The notes beneath the pieces were generated by a model. The model searched no databases. It was not told where the DNA came from and worked only from the letters and a program-made list of their open reading frames with translations. The position numbers were made by a program, and so were the translations under genes. From Armatimonadetes bacterium Uphvl-Ar2 (GTDB lineage: Bacteria > Armatimonadota > Fimbriimonadia > Fimbriimonadales > Fimbriimonadaceae), in NCBI GenBank assembly GCA_002162095.1, contig CP021424.1:2480001-2544000 (forward strand): DNA of 64,000 nt, in the 5' to 3' direction. Below are positions 40,996 to 49,961 of the stretch, piece after piece (within the stretch, counting starts at the first letter, position 1; every line of letters begins with the position of its first letter).

Positions 40996-42051
40996 TCAGT
41001 CAGATTCGAATGGGTCGAAATCGTCGCTGAATGGGTCGGAATCGTCATCGGTAGTTCGACGCTCTTCACGCACTACTCCATGCTTTGACAGAAGCTCCGA
41101 AATATCCTGCATGATTTCCTCATGCTCAGACAGTTTTGGCGGGAAAGTAGCCATTTGAAGTCTCTTCAAGATGTCCTTGTCCAAGGCCTTAACGTAATTC
41201 AAGAACTCCAAAGCATAAATTGCCTTGCCTGCTGTGTCAGCATCCAAAAGGACTTGCACAAGTGGAATCCTGAGCGCCGGCTCCGTGCGATCCTCCTTAG
41301 CAAGCATTGTAAGGAGCTCTCGGCGCACAGTGGGGAGATCATGGCGTGCAGATTTCCAACCTTGTAGTGGGCTGGCGAAGCCAACCGGATCATATTTAAG
41401 CTTATAGGAAGTTACGAATACGCCTCTACCAAGGGCCCATCCTACTTCTTGCTGGCACCAAACCGATGTATTGGCTTTGGGTGACGCTAGGTAAAGAAGT
41501 GCATGGCAACTGGACAGCGCAAGCTTTATCTCGTTCTGCCATTCAAGATTTGGTTCAATGTCCTCGTGTGCCACGAAGACATTAATATTGACTGGGCTGA
41601 GAGCATCTTTCAATCTCGTGGCAAATGACTTATCAGAAGAACTGTGGCTTAGAAATAATCTAAAACATCCTTCACCCCAAAGTCTTGTCGTCTCGTCCAT
41701 ACTTGCGTTGATCGGACGCGCAATTCCGCCTCTCCATGAATCGTCCGAAATTGGTAGAGAGGTTATCTCAGTGGAGCGAAAGTGAGGGGAGCCAGCAGTA
41801 GCTTGGTTTGCAAGCTTTGTAACGGTTTCTTCAAACTTGAAGCATGATTTGTCTGAAGACACTTGTCGATGCGTCCGGGGCGGTAGAGCAACTCGTACGA
41901 CCAGGAAGCTTTCTTGCCATTGATCGGTACGCTCCACCGGTTCAACCTCAGCCTGCTGATAAATATGCAAGAATTTATTAAGGCCTTGTTCCTTGAATGC
42001 GCAACCAATGTAATCTCTAATATGCTCGAAAGAAAAGGGAGTTATTGACAT
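40996..42051 (-). CDS. TIR-domain protein, putative NADase
   Basis: 351 residues. The TIR domain spans about 129-265: FRLFLSHSSSDKSFATRL, VNINVFVAHEDIEP, LLYLASPKANTSVWCQQEVGWAL. The Glu of WCQQE (E202) is at the position of the catalytic NAD-cleaving Glu in active TIR domains. Residues 1-125 and 270-351 show no known domain; the C-terminus is very acidic (DDDSDPFSDDFDPFESD). Bacterial TIR proteins deplete NAD+ in antiphage defence, usually with a sensor partner. The gene looks A/T-rich and ends near tRNA-Leu, a common island site. Antiphage role is inferred. Confidence 0.8.
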   Translation of the reverse strand: MSITPFSFEHIRDYIGCAFKEQGLNKFLHIYQQAEVEPVERTDQWQESFLVVRVALPPRTHRQVSSDKSCFKFEETVTKLANQATAGSPHFRSTEITSLPISDDSWRGGIARPINASMDETTRLWGEGCFRLFLSHSSSDKSFATRLKDALSPVNINVFVAHEDIEPNLEWQNEIKLALSSCHALLYLASPKANTSVWCQQEVGWALGRGVFVTSYKLKYDPVGFASPLQGWKSARHDLPTVRRELLTMLAKEDRTEPALRIPLVQVLLDADTAGKAIYALEFLNYVKALDKDILKRLQMATFPPKLSEHEEIMQDISELLSKHGVVREERRTTDDDSDPFSDDFDPFESD

Positions 42052-42135
42052 TTGCTTGTAAGGGATTACGTCTTTTGAAAATATCTAGCCGACTTTAGAA
42101 ACCGCACAGCCTATCTTCAAGTCAATGGGATGCTT

Positions 42136-42220
<85 letters not shown>

Positions 42221-42256
42221 GTGGCTTCCAATTTACCCGGGGGTAAGGTCTGGGCC

Positions 42257-43243
42257 ATGGTCTTGGTGGTGGGCGGTGCCGGGTACATCGGGTCGGCGTT
42301 TGCGCGGCAGCTCAAGGCCGCCGGCACCCCGCACGTCATCTACGACAACCTGGAAGCGGGCCACCCGGAATCCGTCCCCTACACCCGCGTCATCCCCGGC
42401 GACACCCGCGACCCCGGCCGCCTGCAGCGCGTGATGCGGGAGCACAACGTGACCACGGTGGCGCACTTTGCCGCCCACATCGAGGTCGGCGAGGGCGAAC
42501 GCGACCCCGCCCGGTTCTACGACAACAACACCTACGGCACCCTTTGCCTGCTGCAGGCCATGCGCGAGGTGGGGGTGGGGCAGCTCATTTTCAGCAGCAC
42601 GGCGGCGGTCTATGGCGAACCCGAAACCGTCCCCATCCCGGAAGACCACCCGCTCCGCCCCACCAGCGTGTACGGCCGGACCAAGTTGGCCAGCGAGCAG
42701 ATGATTCGCGATTTCACGCGGGCTTACGGCCTGCGGCACGTCATCTTTCGGTACTTCAATGCCGCCGGGGCCGATGCCAATGGCCGCCACGGCGAGGCAC
42801 ATCAGCCGGAATCTCACCTTATCCCGCTGTGCATCCAGGCGGCACTGGGTCAGCGGCCGGCACTCAAGGTGTTTGGGGATGATTTCCCGACCCCCGATGG
42901 CACCTGCGTGCGCGACTACCTGCACACCGCCGACCTGGCCAGCGCGCACATCCGGGCGGTGGCACACCTGCAAGAAGGCGGGGAATCAGCGACCTACAAC
43001 CTCGGCACGGGCCGGGGCCATAGCGTCCGCGAGGTGATTGCCACGGTGGGCGAAATGATGGGCACCCCCGTGCCCCACGAAGCCGCCCCGCGCCGCGCGG
43101 GCGACCCCGCCCAACTGGTGGCCAGCAGTGCGGCGATCCAGGCAGATTGGGGATGGACCCCCGCCCACAGCGATCTCACGGAGATCGTGAAATCAGCGGC
43201 CAAGTGGCACCGCACCCACCCTGCGGGATACAAAGTAGGTTAG
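42257..43243 (+). CDS. galE: UDP-glucose 4-epimerase
   Basis: 328 residues. Extended short-chain dehydrogenase fold: NAD-binding GGAGYIGSAFARQL at the start, catalytic Ser region STAAVYGE, YGRTK (Tyr and Lys of the YxxxK pair) and FRYFNAAGAD. It interconverts UDP-glucose and UDP-galactose for surface polysaccharides. ATG at 42257 places the Gly-rich loop directly at the N-terminus; a longer frame would run into tRNA-Leu. It converges with the next gene, with a four-base overlap of ends. Confidence 0.92.
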   Translation: MVLVVGGAGYIGSAFARQLKAAGTPHVIYDNLEAGHPESVPYTRVIPGDTRDPGRLQRVMREHNVTTVAHFAAHIEVGEGERDPARFYDNNTYGTLCLLQAMREVGVGQLIFSSTAAVYGEPETVPIPEDHPLRPTSVYGRTKLASEQMIRDFTRAYGLRHVIFRYFNAAGADANGRHGEAHQPESHLIPLCIQAALGQRPALKVFGDDFPTPDGTCVRDYLHTADLASAHIRAVAHLQEGGESATYNLGTGRGHSVREVIATVGEMMGTPVPHEAAPRRAGDPAQLVASSAAIQADWGWTPAHSDLTEIVKSAAKWHRTHPAGYKVG

Positions 43244-43761
43244 GCGGGCGCGTAGGCCAGGCCGTGCACCCAAATGGCTTGGTCGCGCACTTCCACGCGC
43301 TCGATGCGCATGGGGACGGGGAAGTCCTTCACGTCAAAAATCGGGTTGATGCGGTCCAGTTGTCCCTCCACCAGCTTGCGGGCGTCAGCGCCCTTCACTT
43401 CGGCGCTCTGCAGCACCACCATCAGCCGCCGCTCGTCTTCCACCACCAGGGTCAGTTCGGCTTCCACCGCCACTTCAAAGAGAATCTTGGCGATGGCGTT
43501 AATGCGGATGACTTCATCTGCGCAGGCCACGGTAAAGCCCTTCAGGCCGCCGGGGGCCAGCTGATTGAGGTACTCGGCCACGCTGGTCTCTTCGATAATG
43601 GCCAGGATGCGGCCGGGCTGATCGAGGAATAAGCGGAAAGGATCGGTTTCGGCGCGCGCGGGGCCTGAGGTCAGCCGGACTTCGTCCACACGCAGTCCCA
43701 TAGGCAAAATAATCCCGAAGGCTTTGGCTTCGAGGCTTTGAAGGCGTACTTCGTCCGGCAT
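43240..43761 (-). CDS. LmeA-like (DUF2993) lipid-binding protein
   Basis: 173 residues. The pattern DEVRLTSGPARAETDPF, ETSVAEYLNQLAPGGLKGF, LDRINPIFDVKDFPVPMRIERVEVRDQAIWVHG fits the DUF2993 fold, which in actinobacterial LmeA binds phospholipid. No signal peptide is visible from ATG at 43761 (MPDEVRLQSLEAK), so it would be cytosolic or peripheral. A longer frame reaches 43908 but overlaps the divergent hydrolase gene and lacks support. The family call is moderate. Confidence 0.6.
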   Translation of the reverse strand: MPDEVRLQSLEAKAFGIILPMGLRVDEVRLTSGPARAETDPFRLFLDQPGRILAIIEETSVAEYLNQLAPGGLKGFTVACADEVIRINAIAKILFEVAVEAELTLVVEDERRLMVVLQSAEVKGADARKLVEGQLDRINPIFDVKDFPVPMRIERVEVRDQAIWVHGLAYAPA

Positions 43762-43780
43762 TTTCGGTACCCTGTATTTG

Positions 43781-45244
43781 ATGATGACGGCCCTCGCTCT
43801 CGCCTCAGTGCTGACAGCCCTACCATCCACCGGTAGCACCAGCTCTAGCATAAACCCCGTTTTGCCCCGCGAGTTCCGCGCGGCGTGGGTGGCCACGGTC
43901 GCCAACATCGACTACCCGAGCAAGCCCGGCCTGCCGACGGACCAGCAACAAGCCGAACTCAAGCGGATTGTGGACGCGAGCAAGAACATCGGTCTCAACG
44001 CCATCGTGTTCCAGATCCGGCCGCACGGCGATGCCTTCTACAAGAGCCCGCACGAACCCTGGAGCTACTATCTCACCGGTCAGCAGGGGCGCGCGCCCAG
44101 CCCGGCGTGGGATCCGCTCTCGTGGCTGGTCGAATACGCCCACAAGCAGGGGATCGAGGTCCACGTGTGGTTCAACCCCTACCGCGCCAACCACAGCGCG
44201 CAGAAAGGCGCACAATCGAGCAATCACGTCTCCCAGACGATGAAGCCGTATGTTTACAAGTACGGCACCTTCGAGTGGATGGACCCGGGGGCCAAGCAAG
44301 TGCAAGACCACTCGTTCAAAGTCTTTATGGACGTGGTGGAGCGGTATGACGTGGACGGCATCCACATTGACGACTATTTCTATCCCTACCCGGTGCGGGA
44401 GAACGGCCAGGAAGTGCCGTTCCCGGATGCGGCCACCTACGCGGCCTACCAGCGCTCCGGCGGGCGGATGTCGCGCAGCGACTGGCGGCGGCACAACGTG
44501 GACACGTTCATCGAGCGGGTCTACAAGGGCATCAAGCAACGCAAACCGTGGGTCAAGTTCGGCATCAGCCCGTTTGGCATCTATCGGCCGGGCACACCCG
44601 CCGGGATTCAGGCCGGGATTGACCAATACGAAGCCCTGAGCGCGGACGCCCTGAAGTGGTTCCAAGAAGGCTGGTGCGACTACTACACGCCTCAACTGTA
44701 CTGGCCGATTGAGCAGACCCCGCAGAGCTTCCCGGTGCTTTTGAGCTGGTGGAACTCGGTGAATACCAAGAAGCGCCACCTGTGGCCGGGGCTCTACACC
44801 AGCCGCACCAACCCCGCCGATGGCAACTGGAAGGCCAGCCAGGTGGAGCGGCAGATTGGCCTCATCCGTGCCAAGGGCGAGAACATGGGCCACGTTCACT
44901 TCAGCATGAAGTCGCTGCTCAACGACTGGAACGGCGTGCGCAAGGCGATGCAAGAGAACGTTTACCTGGAGCCGGCCGCGCCGCCGGCCTCGCCGTGGCT
45001 GGATGCGACGCCCCCGGCGGTGCCCACCGTGACGCGCTCGGGATCTACCTATCGCATGCGTTCTTCGGATCGCGACATTCGCTGGTACGCGGTGATGACG
45101 AAGGTGAACGACGACTGGCGCGTGGTTTATATGGGCTCCCAGCCGACGTTTGATGCTTCACGTGTGGCCAGTGGGACGCCGATGGCGTTCTTCGCCCTCG
45201 ACCGCACCTACAACAGCAGCAAGCCGGCGATCATCAATCGCTGA
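43781..45244 (+). CDS. Secreted glycosyl-hydrolase-like GHL10 (YddW-type) protein
   Basis: 487 residues. A short signal peptide precedes a TIM-barrel domain of the GHL10 family: REFRAAWVATVANIDYPSK, AIVFQIRPHGDAFY, EVHVWFNPYRANHS, DGIHIDDYFYPYP (acidic catalytic-site candidates) and FGISPFGIYRP. Members are thought to cleave glycosidic bonds in peptidoglycan or related glycans. A C-terminal beta domain (about 400-487) may bind substrate. ATG at 43781 is used; an in-frame TTG precedes and another ATG follows. It is divergent from the LmeA-like gene with 19 bases between. Confidence 0.85.
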   Translation: MMTALALASVLTALPSTGSTSSSINPVLPREFRAAWVATVANIDYPSKPGLPTDQQQAELKRIVDASKNIGLNAIVFQIRPHGDAFYKSPHEPWSYYLTGQQGRAPSPAWDPLSWLVEYAHKQGIEVHVWFNPYRANHSAQKGAQSSNHVSQTMKPYVYKYGTFEWMDPGAKQVQDHSFKVFMDVVERYDVDGIHIDDYFYPYPVRENGQEVPFPDAATYAAYQRSGGRMSRSDWRRHNVDTFIERVYKGIKQRKPWVKFGISPFGIYRPGTPAGIQAGIDQYEALSADALKWFQEGWCDYYTPQLYWPIEQTPQSFPVLLSWWNSVNTKKRHLWPGLYTSRTNPADGNWKASQVERQIGLIRAKGENMGHVHFSMKSLLNDWNGVRKAMQENVYLEPAAPPASPWLDATPPAVPTVTRSGSTYRMRSSDRDIRWYAVMTKVNDDWRVVYMGSQPTFDASRVASGTPMAFFALDRTYNSSKPAIINR

Positions 45245-46484
45245 GCGGCTGGAACGGGAAGAGCCGAGGGAGATTCACCGTGAAGGTCGTCCCTCGGCCT
45301 TCTTCGCTCGTGACCTGGATGGAACCCTGGTGGCTCTCCACAATGTGGCGCACGATGGCGAGCCCCAGCCCGGTGCCGCCGGTGGCGCGGCTGCGGCCCT
45401 TGTCCACACGGTAGAAGCGTTCAAAGATGCGGTCGAGGTGCTCGGCGGGGATGCCCATGCCGGTGTCGGTGACGGAGAGGGTGACTTCCTGCGGGCTTTC
45501 CTCCACCCGCACCACCACTTCGCCTTCGCTGGTGTAGTTCACGGCGTTGTCCACCAGGTTGTAGATCACCTGGGTGAGCTGCGCCTCATTGCCCAGGGTT
45601 GACCCTTGGGGCACCGTCTCCAGGCGGATCGCGAGGTTCTTGGCGGCGGCTTTGGTTTGGAGTTGCTGCACGGTCTGCTGGCAAAGCTCGGAAAGGTCCA
45701 CCCGGCCAAGGTTGGGCTCCTGGCTCTCCGCCTTGGCGAGGGTGAGGAGGTCATCCGAGATGGCGGTAAGGCGATCCACTTCGCTCACGATGCGCCCCAG
45801 GAAGCGGGTGCGCACTTCCACGTCGTCGGGGTCGTCGGCGATGGTCTCCGTCATCGTTCGGATGGTGGTGAGAGGGGTGCGGAGCTCGTGCGAGACGTTG
45901 GCGACGAAGTCGCGCCGGATGCGCTCCAGGCGGCGGAGTTCGGTGACGTCCTCCAGGATGAGATAGGTGCGGTGAGAGTCGTCCTGGGCTTCTTGCCAAG
46001 TGCGGGCCAAGACTGTGCGGGCGCGGGGGTGATCGAGCGAGAATTCATCGTCGAGGGGCACGCCTTCCTGAGGCGCCTCGCTCACAAATTGGATGAGGTC
46101 AGGGCTTTGCACCACGTCGGCGAGGTTTCGACCGACAGCCCCGTACGACTGGAACATGCCTTCGGCGCGCGGGTTGGCGAAGACGATCAGCCCACCCTCC
46201 GTAACCTCGAAAATCGCAAGATCGAGACCGTCGGCGAGCCCCGCGTACTCCCGGTCCACTTGCAGAGCGCGCTCACGCAAATCGAGATCGGCCACCGGAG
46301 CGGGGCGCCTGCGGGCTTGGGCGGTGAAGGCGATACCCGCTCCGGCGAGGAGACCGGCTCCTAACCAGAGGGGCGCTTGAGCGGCGGGAACGAAGGCCCC
46401 GAGGGCACCCAGCACGACCCCACACCCGATACCGCCGAGCCCCCAGGGTTTTGGCACCGAATTGGTCTTGGCCCGCTTGCGCAC
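45234..46484 (-). CDS. Membrane sensor histidine kinase, PhoR-like
   Basis: 416 residues from GTG at 46484. Two membrane helices (about 14-32 and 36-54), a PAS domain (about 75-170), HisKA with the phosphorylated His in VSHELRTPL (about 197), and the ATPase boxes N (YNLVDNAVNY), G1 (DTGMGIPAE), F and G2 (GGTGLGLAIV). The order matches PhoR of the phosphate response. No response regulator gene is beside it, so it is an orphan kinase here. Starts further upstream would overlap the divergent P-II gene; no ATG lies in the right place. Confidence 0.88.
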   Translation of the reverse strand: MRKRAKTNSVPKPWGLGGIGCGVVLGALGAFVPAAQAPLWLGAGLLAGAGIAFTAQARRRPAPVADLDLRERALQVDREYAGLADGLDLAIFEVTEGGLIVFANPRAEGMFQSYGAVGRNLADVVQSPDLIQFVSEAPQEGVPLDDEFSLDHPRARTVLARTWQEAQDDSHRTYLILEDVTELRRLERIRRDFVANVSHELRTPLTTIRTMTETIADDPDDVEVRTRFLGRIVSEVDRLTAISDDLLTLAKAESQEPNLGRVDLSELCQQTVQQLQTKAAAKNLAIRLETVPQGSTLGNEAQLTQVIYNLVDNAVNYTSEGEVVVRVEESPQEVTLSVTDTGMGIPAEHLDRIFERFYRVDKGRSRATGGTGLGLAIVRHIVESHQGSIQVTSEEGRGTTFTVNLPRLFPFQPLSD

Positions 46485-46511
46485 GGTGGGAGTGTAATCT
46501 ATGGGGCGCTC

Positions 46512-46850
46512 ATGAAGAGGATCCAGGCCCTGATTCGCACCAACCAGCTGGAGGATGTGCTGCTGGCACTGGAAGACGTAGGGCAACTGGGCGTGAGTGT
46601 GGAGAGCACGCGCGGCTACGGGCGGCAGCAGGGGCAGAACGAGACCTTGCGGGGATCGACCTATGCCCTGAATCTGGTGCCCAAGACCTGCCTGGAGATT
46701 GTCACGACGGACGAGAAGGCCCCGGATGTGATTGAAGCGATTCAATCGGCGGCGCGGACCGGCGAACTGGGTGACGGCAAGATCTTTGTGAGTGAAGTGT
46801 TGACGGCGATACGGATTCGCACCGGCGAGCAAGGCGACGACGCGCTCTAA
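46512..46850 (+). CDS. P-II family nitrogen regulator
   Basis: 112 residues, a cytosolic trimer that binds ATP/ADP and 2-oxoglutarate. The T-loop is GRQQGQNETLRGSTYALNL, with Tyr at the place of the uridylylated Y51. The B-loop TGELGDGKIFV and C-loop IRIRTGEQG are as in GlnB/GlnK. No ammonium transporter or glutamine synthetase gene is adjacent. ATG at 46512 fits the family start (MKRIQALIR). Only 27 bases separate it from the kinase start, so promoters must overlap coding sequence. Confidence 0.93.
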   Translation: MKRIQALIRTNQLEDVLLALEDVGQLGVSVESTRGYGRQQGQNETLRGSTYALNLVPKTCLEIVTTDEKAPDVIEAIQSAARTGELGDGKIFVSEVLTAIRIRTGEQGDDAL

Positions 46851-46854
46851 AGGG

Positions 46855-47391
46855 CTACTGTCCCACGGGGGTGCCCTTGGGGCCGCCCAGCGTGCTCAAA
46901 CGGATTGCCGAAACGTGCAGGCTGGGGTGAGCGCGCCAGGCTTCGGCAGCGGCAAGCAGGTCGGGCACGATTTGCACCTCCACCCCTTCCTCGCGGAGGG
47001 CTTGCGGCAAGTTGGTGATCCATCGGCCCGCCGTGGGAGTTTGAGAAACCTCACTAGTCCAGCACCCGTGGTCGCCGGTGTCTTGCCAGCCTTTGTCTCC
47101 TTCGAATGTATATTCGTAGATGTGGCCCGAATGCCACAACTCGGCCTGGGAGGCATCTACCAGAATTAGCATCCGGCTTGTGGTGCTCGCGGCATACGCG
47201 GCCTGGTCCGCAGGGTCGGTGTGGGGCGTACACCACACCCCCACCCGCGCGCAATCGCGAGGGAAGAAGTACAGCCCCCGGTGCGCGGCATCTATGCTGT
47301 ATACGCGGGGCGGAGAATCTGGGTGGCGCAAGGGTGCCCGAGGGTGAAACACCTCAATGGCGTCATTCTCGCTGTAGTGGTATCGCAACAT
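46855..47391 (-). CDS. DUF6886 family protein
   Basis: 178 residues. LRYHYSENDAIEVFHPRAP at the N-terminus, VYSIDAAHRGLYFFPRDCARVGVW, and LHVSAIRLSTLGG at the C-terminus match DUF6886, a family of uncharacterised cytosolic bacterial proteins. The frame is open to 47418, but the family begins at the MLRYHYSE Met (47391), which has GGGGCGGG upstream. It converges with the P-II gene (4 bases apart) and is divergent from the RAYT-like gene. Confidence 0.75.
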   Translation of the reverse strand: MLRYHYSENDAIEVFHPRAPLRHPDSPPRVYSIDAAHRGLYFFPRDCARVGVWCTPHTDPADQAAYAASTTSRMLILVDASQAELWHSGHIYEYTFEGDKGWQDTGDHGCWTSEVSQTPTAGRWITNLPQALREEGVEVQIVPDLLAAAEAWRAHPSLHVSAIRLSTLGGPKGTPVGQ

Positions 47392-47432
47392 GCCCGCCCG
47401 CCCCTGAGATGAAACCACAATAGGAGCGGCCC

Positions 47433-47921
47433 ATGGCGCGATTCAAGAACTTTAGCCAATGGAAGGGGCGGTGGCCGCACTGGCGGGCCGACGGCGAGAC
47501 GTACTACGTCAGCTTTCGGCATCGTCGGCCGCTGGAACCGGAAGAGCAGCAGATCTTGTTCCGCGCCTTGCTCATCGGCACCCGGCGGCTCGAGGTGGTG
47601 GTGCTGGCGGTGTTTCCCGACCGGACTGAATGCTTGGGGAGACCAATCGCCGACGACGAGGGTTACGAAGCGGAGCTCAGCGACGAAATCGAGAAGGCTA
47701 AGCGGCGGGCCGCCAAGGCCATCGTCAAGCGGAGTGGGGAGCGGTTCCCGCCCTTCGGTTCCGAGTCGTTTGACCGCATCATGCGTGACGAAATGGAGCT
47801 TCAAACCTACTTTGATGCGATCATCGAGCGGCCCGAACGGGAGGGCTGGACCACCGATGCCGAAGAATACGAGTGGCTTTTTGTGGCTGACAGTCCCGAT
47901 TCCGCCCCCGAACGCAACTGA
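47433..47921 (+). CDS. RAYT-like (Y1 transposase-derived) protein without HUH motif
   Basis: 162 residues. It follows the REP-associated tyrosine transposase (RAYT) pattern: WPHWRADGETYYVSFR at the N-terminus (family HWxxxxxxxFVTFR), the strand leading to the HUH site, and the C-terminal FGSESFDRIMRDEMELQTYFDAIIERP (family WQ-EYFDRxIRDExEL-xYxxYIxxNP). Where RAYTs have PNHVH, this has PDRTE (62-66), so the metal-binding His pair is lost. The C-terminal Tyr (Y126) remains. It is probably a domesticated, catalytically dead relative, possibly a DNA-binding protein. It lies 65 bases before dnaK. Confidence 0.68.
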   Translation: MARFKNFSQWKGRWPHWRADGETYYVSFRHRRPLEPEEQQILFRALLIGTRRLEVVVLAVFPDRTECLGRPIADDEGYEAELSDEIEKAKRRAAKAIVKRSGERFPPFGSESFDRIMRDEMELQTYFDAIIERPEREGWTTDAEEYEWLFVADSPDSAPERN

Positions 47922-47954
47922 TTTCCTTCAAAATACGTCTACTTGACTGTAAGA

Positions 47955-47973
47955 CACTCAAGACACTTGAGTG
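47955..47973 (+). promoter_or_regulatory. CIRCE-like HrcA operator before dnaK
   Basis: CACTC-AAGACACTT-GAGTG has the exact core and 9-base spacer of CIRCE (TTAGCACTC-N9-GAGTGCTAA), with outer bases less conserved. A TTGACT (47943-47948) stands just upstream and the ribosome site AAGGAAG just downstream. HrcA is encoded at 61447-62472. Confidence 0.75.
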
Positions 47974-47986
47974 AGAGAAGGAAGAT

Positions 47987-49885
47987 ATGGCACGACTAGT
48001 AGGAATCGACCTCGGCACCACCAACTCGGTGGTTGCCATCATGGAAGGCGGGGAACCCCGCGTGATTGCCAGCGCCGAAGGGAATCGCACGATTCCGAGC
48101 GTCGTGGCTTTCAAGGCCAATGGTGAGCGCCTCGTCGGCGTCACGGCCAAGCGCCAAGCCGTCACCAACCCGGCGAATACCGTGGGCAGCATCAAGCGCT
48201 TTATGGGTCACCGGCTGGAGGAAGTGAAGCAAGAGACCGGCCGCGTGAGCTACAAGGTGGTGGCCGACAGCAAGGGCATGGCGGCGGTGCATATCCCGGC
48301 GGTGGACAAGAAGTTCACGCCGGAAGAGATCAGCGCGATGATCTTGCAAAAGTTGAAGGCGGACGCCGAGGCGTACCTGGGCGAGCCGGTGACCAAGGCG
48401 GTCATCACCGTCCCGGCCTACTTCAACGATAGTCAGCGCACTGCCACCAAGAATGCGGGCGAGATCGCGGGCCTGGAAGTTCTGCGCATCATTAACGAAC
48501 CGACGGCCGCCTCGCTAGCCTACGGCCTCGATAAGAAGGCCAACGAAACCATCCTGGTCTTCGACCTGGGTGGCGGTACGTTTGACGTCTCGATTCTGGA
48601 TGTGGGTGAAGGCGTGTTCGAAGTGAAGTCCACCAGCGGCGACAGCCACCTGGGTGGGGACGACTTTGACCAGAAGATCGTGGACTGGCTCGGCAACGAG
48701 TTCATGAAGGAGCACGGTATTGACCTGCGCAAGGACCAGAAGGCGCTACAGCGACTGCGCGAAGCCGCCGAAAAGGCCAAGATCGAGCTGAGCGGCCAAG
48801 TCAGCACGGACATCAACCTGCCGTTCATCACGGCGGTGGACAACGAACCGGTACACCTGGAAACCAACCTCACCCGCGCCAAGTTCGAAGACCTGTGCAG
48901 CGACCTCCTGAAGCGCATCGAAGGCCCGGTGAACCAGGCCGTCGCCGACGCCAAGGTGCCGCTCTCGAGCATTGACGAAGTGATCCTGGTGGGTGGCTCC
49001 AGCCGCATGCCGATGGTTCAAGACCTGGTGAAGCGACTGACCGGCAAGGAGCCGAACAAGAGCGTGAACCCGGACGAGGTGGTGGCCGTGGGCGCCGCGA
49101 TTCAGGCTGGCGTACTAGCTGGCGACGTGCGCGACATGGTGCTGCTGGACGTGACCCCGCTGAGCCTGGGCGTGGAAACGCAGGGCGGCATCTTCGACAA
49201 GGTCATTGACCGCAACACGACGATCCCGACCAAGCGCAGCCGCGTTTACACCACGGCGGGCGACAACCAGCCGGAAGTGACGATCCACATCCTGCAGGGT
49301 GAGCGCCCGATGGCGAAGGACAACAAGAGCCTCGGCCAGTTCAACCTCAGCGGGATTCCGCCTGCCCCGGCCCGCGTCCCGCAGATCGAGGTGACTTTCG
49401 ATATCGACGCCAACGGCATCCTGAATGTCAGCGCCAAGGAGAAGGCCAGTGGCAGCGAGCAGCGGATCACGATTACCGGTTCGGGCAGCCTCGACCGCAG
49501 TGAGATTGACCGCATGATGGCCGAGGCCGAAGCCAACGCCGAGCGGGATGCCGAACTGCGCGAACTGCAAGAAGTCCGCAACGACGCCGAGCGCCTGATT
49601 GCGAGCGTGGAGCGCACCCTGCGCGACCAAGCCGACAAGGTGGACGAGCCGACGCGCGGACGACTGGAAGAGAAGATCACGGCCCTGAAGGGTGCGCTGG
49701 AACAGAACGACCTGGAAGCCACGCGATCGGCCTTCAAGGAACTGGAAGCTGAAAGCCACGAAATGACCAAGCGGCTCTATGAGCAGAGCGGGGCCACGCC
49801 GGAAGGCGAAACCGTGGGCGCGGCGGCCGGGGCGAGCAGTGCCGGCGACGATGTCATCGACGCGGACTTCAAGGAAGACAAGTAA
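47987..49885 (+). CDS. dnaK: Chaperone DnaK (Hsp70)
   Basis: 632 residues. ATP-driven folding chaperone of the cytosol. N-terminal ATPase: [63 protein letters not shown]. The substrate-binding domain has [11 protein letters not shown], and the C-terminal helical lid ends in [11 protein letters not shown]. The length is normal. grpE and dnaJ are not next to it. A CIRCE-like operator lies just upstream, so heat-shock control by HrcA is expected. Confidence 0.98.
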   Translation: MARLVGIDLGTTNSVVAIMEGGEPRVIASAEGNRTIPSVVAFKANGERLVGVTAKRQAVTNPANTVGSIKRFMGHRLEEVKQETGRVSYKVVADSKGMAAVHIPAVDKKFTPEEISAMILQKLKADAEAYLGEPVTKAVITVPAYFNDSQRTATKNAGEIAGLEVLRIINEPTAASLAYGLDKKANETILVFDLGGGTFDVSILDVGEGVFEVKSTSGDSHLGGDDFDQKIVDWLGNEFMKEHGIDLRKDQKALQRLREAAEKAKIELSGQVSTDINLPFITAVDNEPVHLETNLTRAKFEDLCSDLLKRIEGPVNQAVADAKVPLSSIDEVILVGGSSRMPMVQDLVKRLTGKEPNKSVNPDEVVAVGAAIQAGVLAGDVRDMVLLDVTPLSLGVETQGGIFDKVIDRNTTIPTKRSRVYTTAGDNQPEVTIHILQGERPMAKDNKSLGQFNLSGIPPAPARVPQIEVTFDIDANGILNVSAKEKASGSEQRITITGSGSLDRSEIDRMMAEAEANAERDAELRELQEVRNDAERLIASVERTLRDQADKVDEPTRGRLEEKITALKGALEQNDLEATRSAFKELEAESHEMTKRLYEQSGATPEGETVGAAAGASSAGDDVIDADFKEDK

Positions 49886-49903
49886 CCTCGCTCGGCGTAA
49901 AGC

Positions 49904-49938
49904 AAAACTCCCTCCGGCCATCAGCCGGGAGGGAGTTT
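49904..49938. terminator. Bidirectional terminator between dnaK and dnaN
   Basis: AAACTCCCTCCGGC pairs with GCCGGGAGGGAGTTT (one bulged G) around CATCA; A-run on the left, TTTCTTTGTTT on the right, serving both convergent genes. Confidence 0.88.
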
Positions 49939-49961
49939 CTTTGTTTCAGCCCTAAGTGGAC

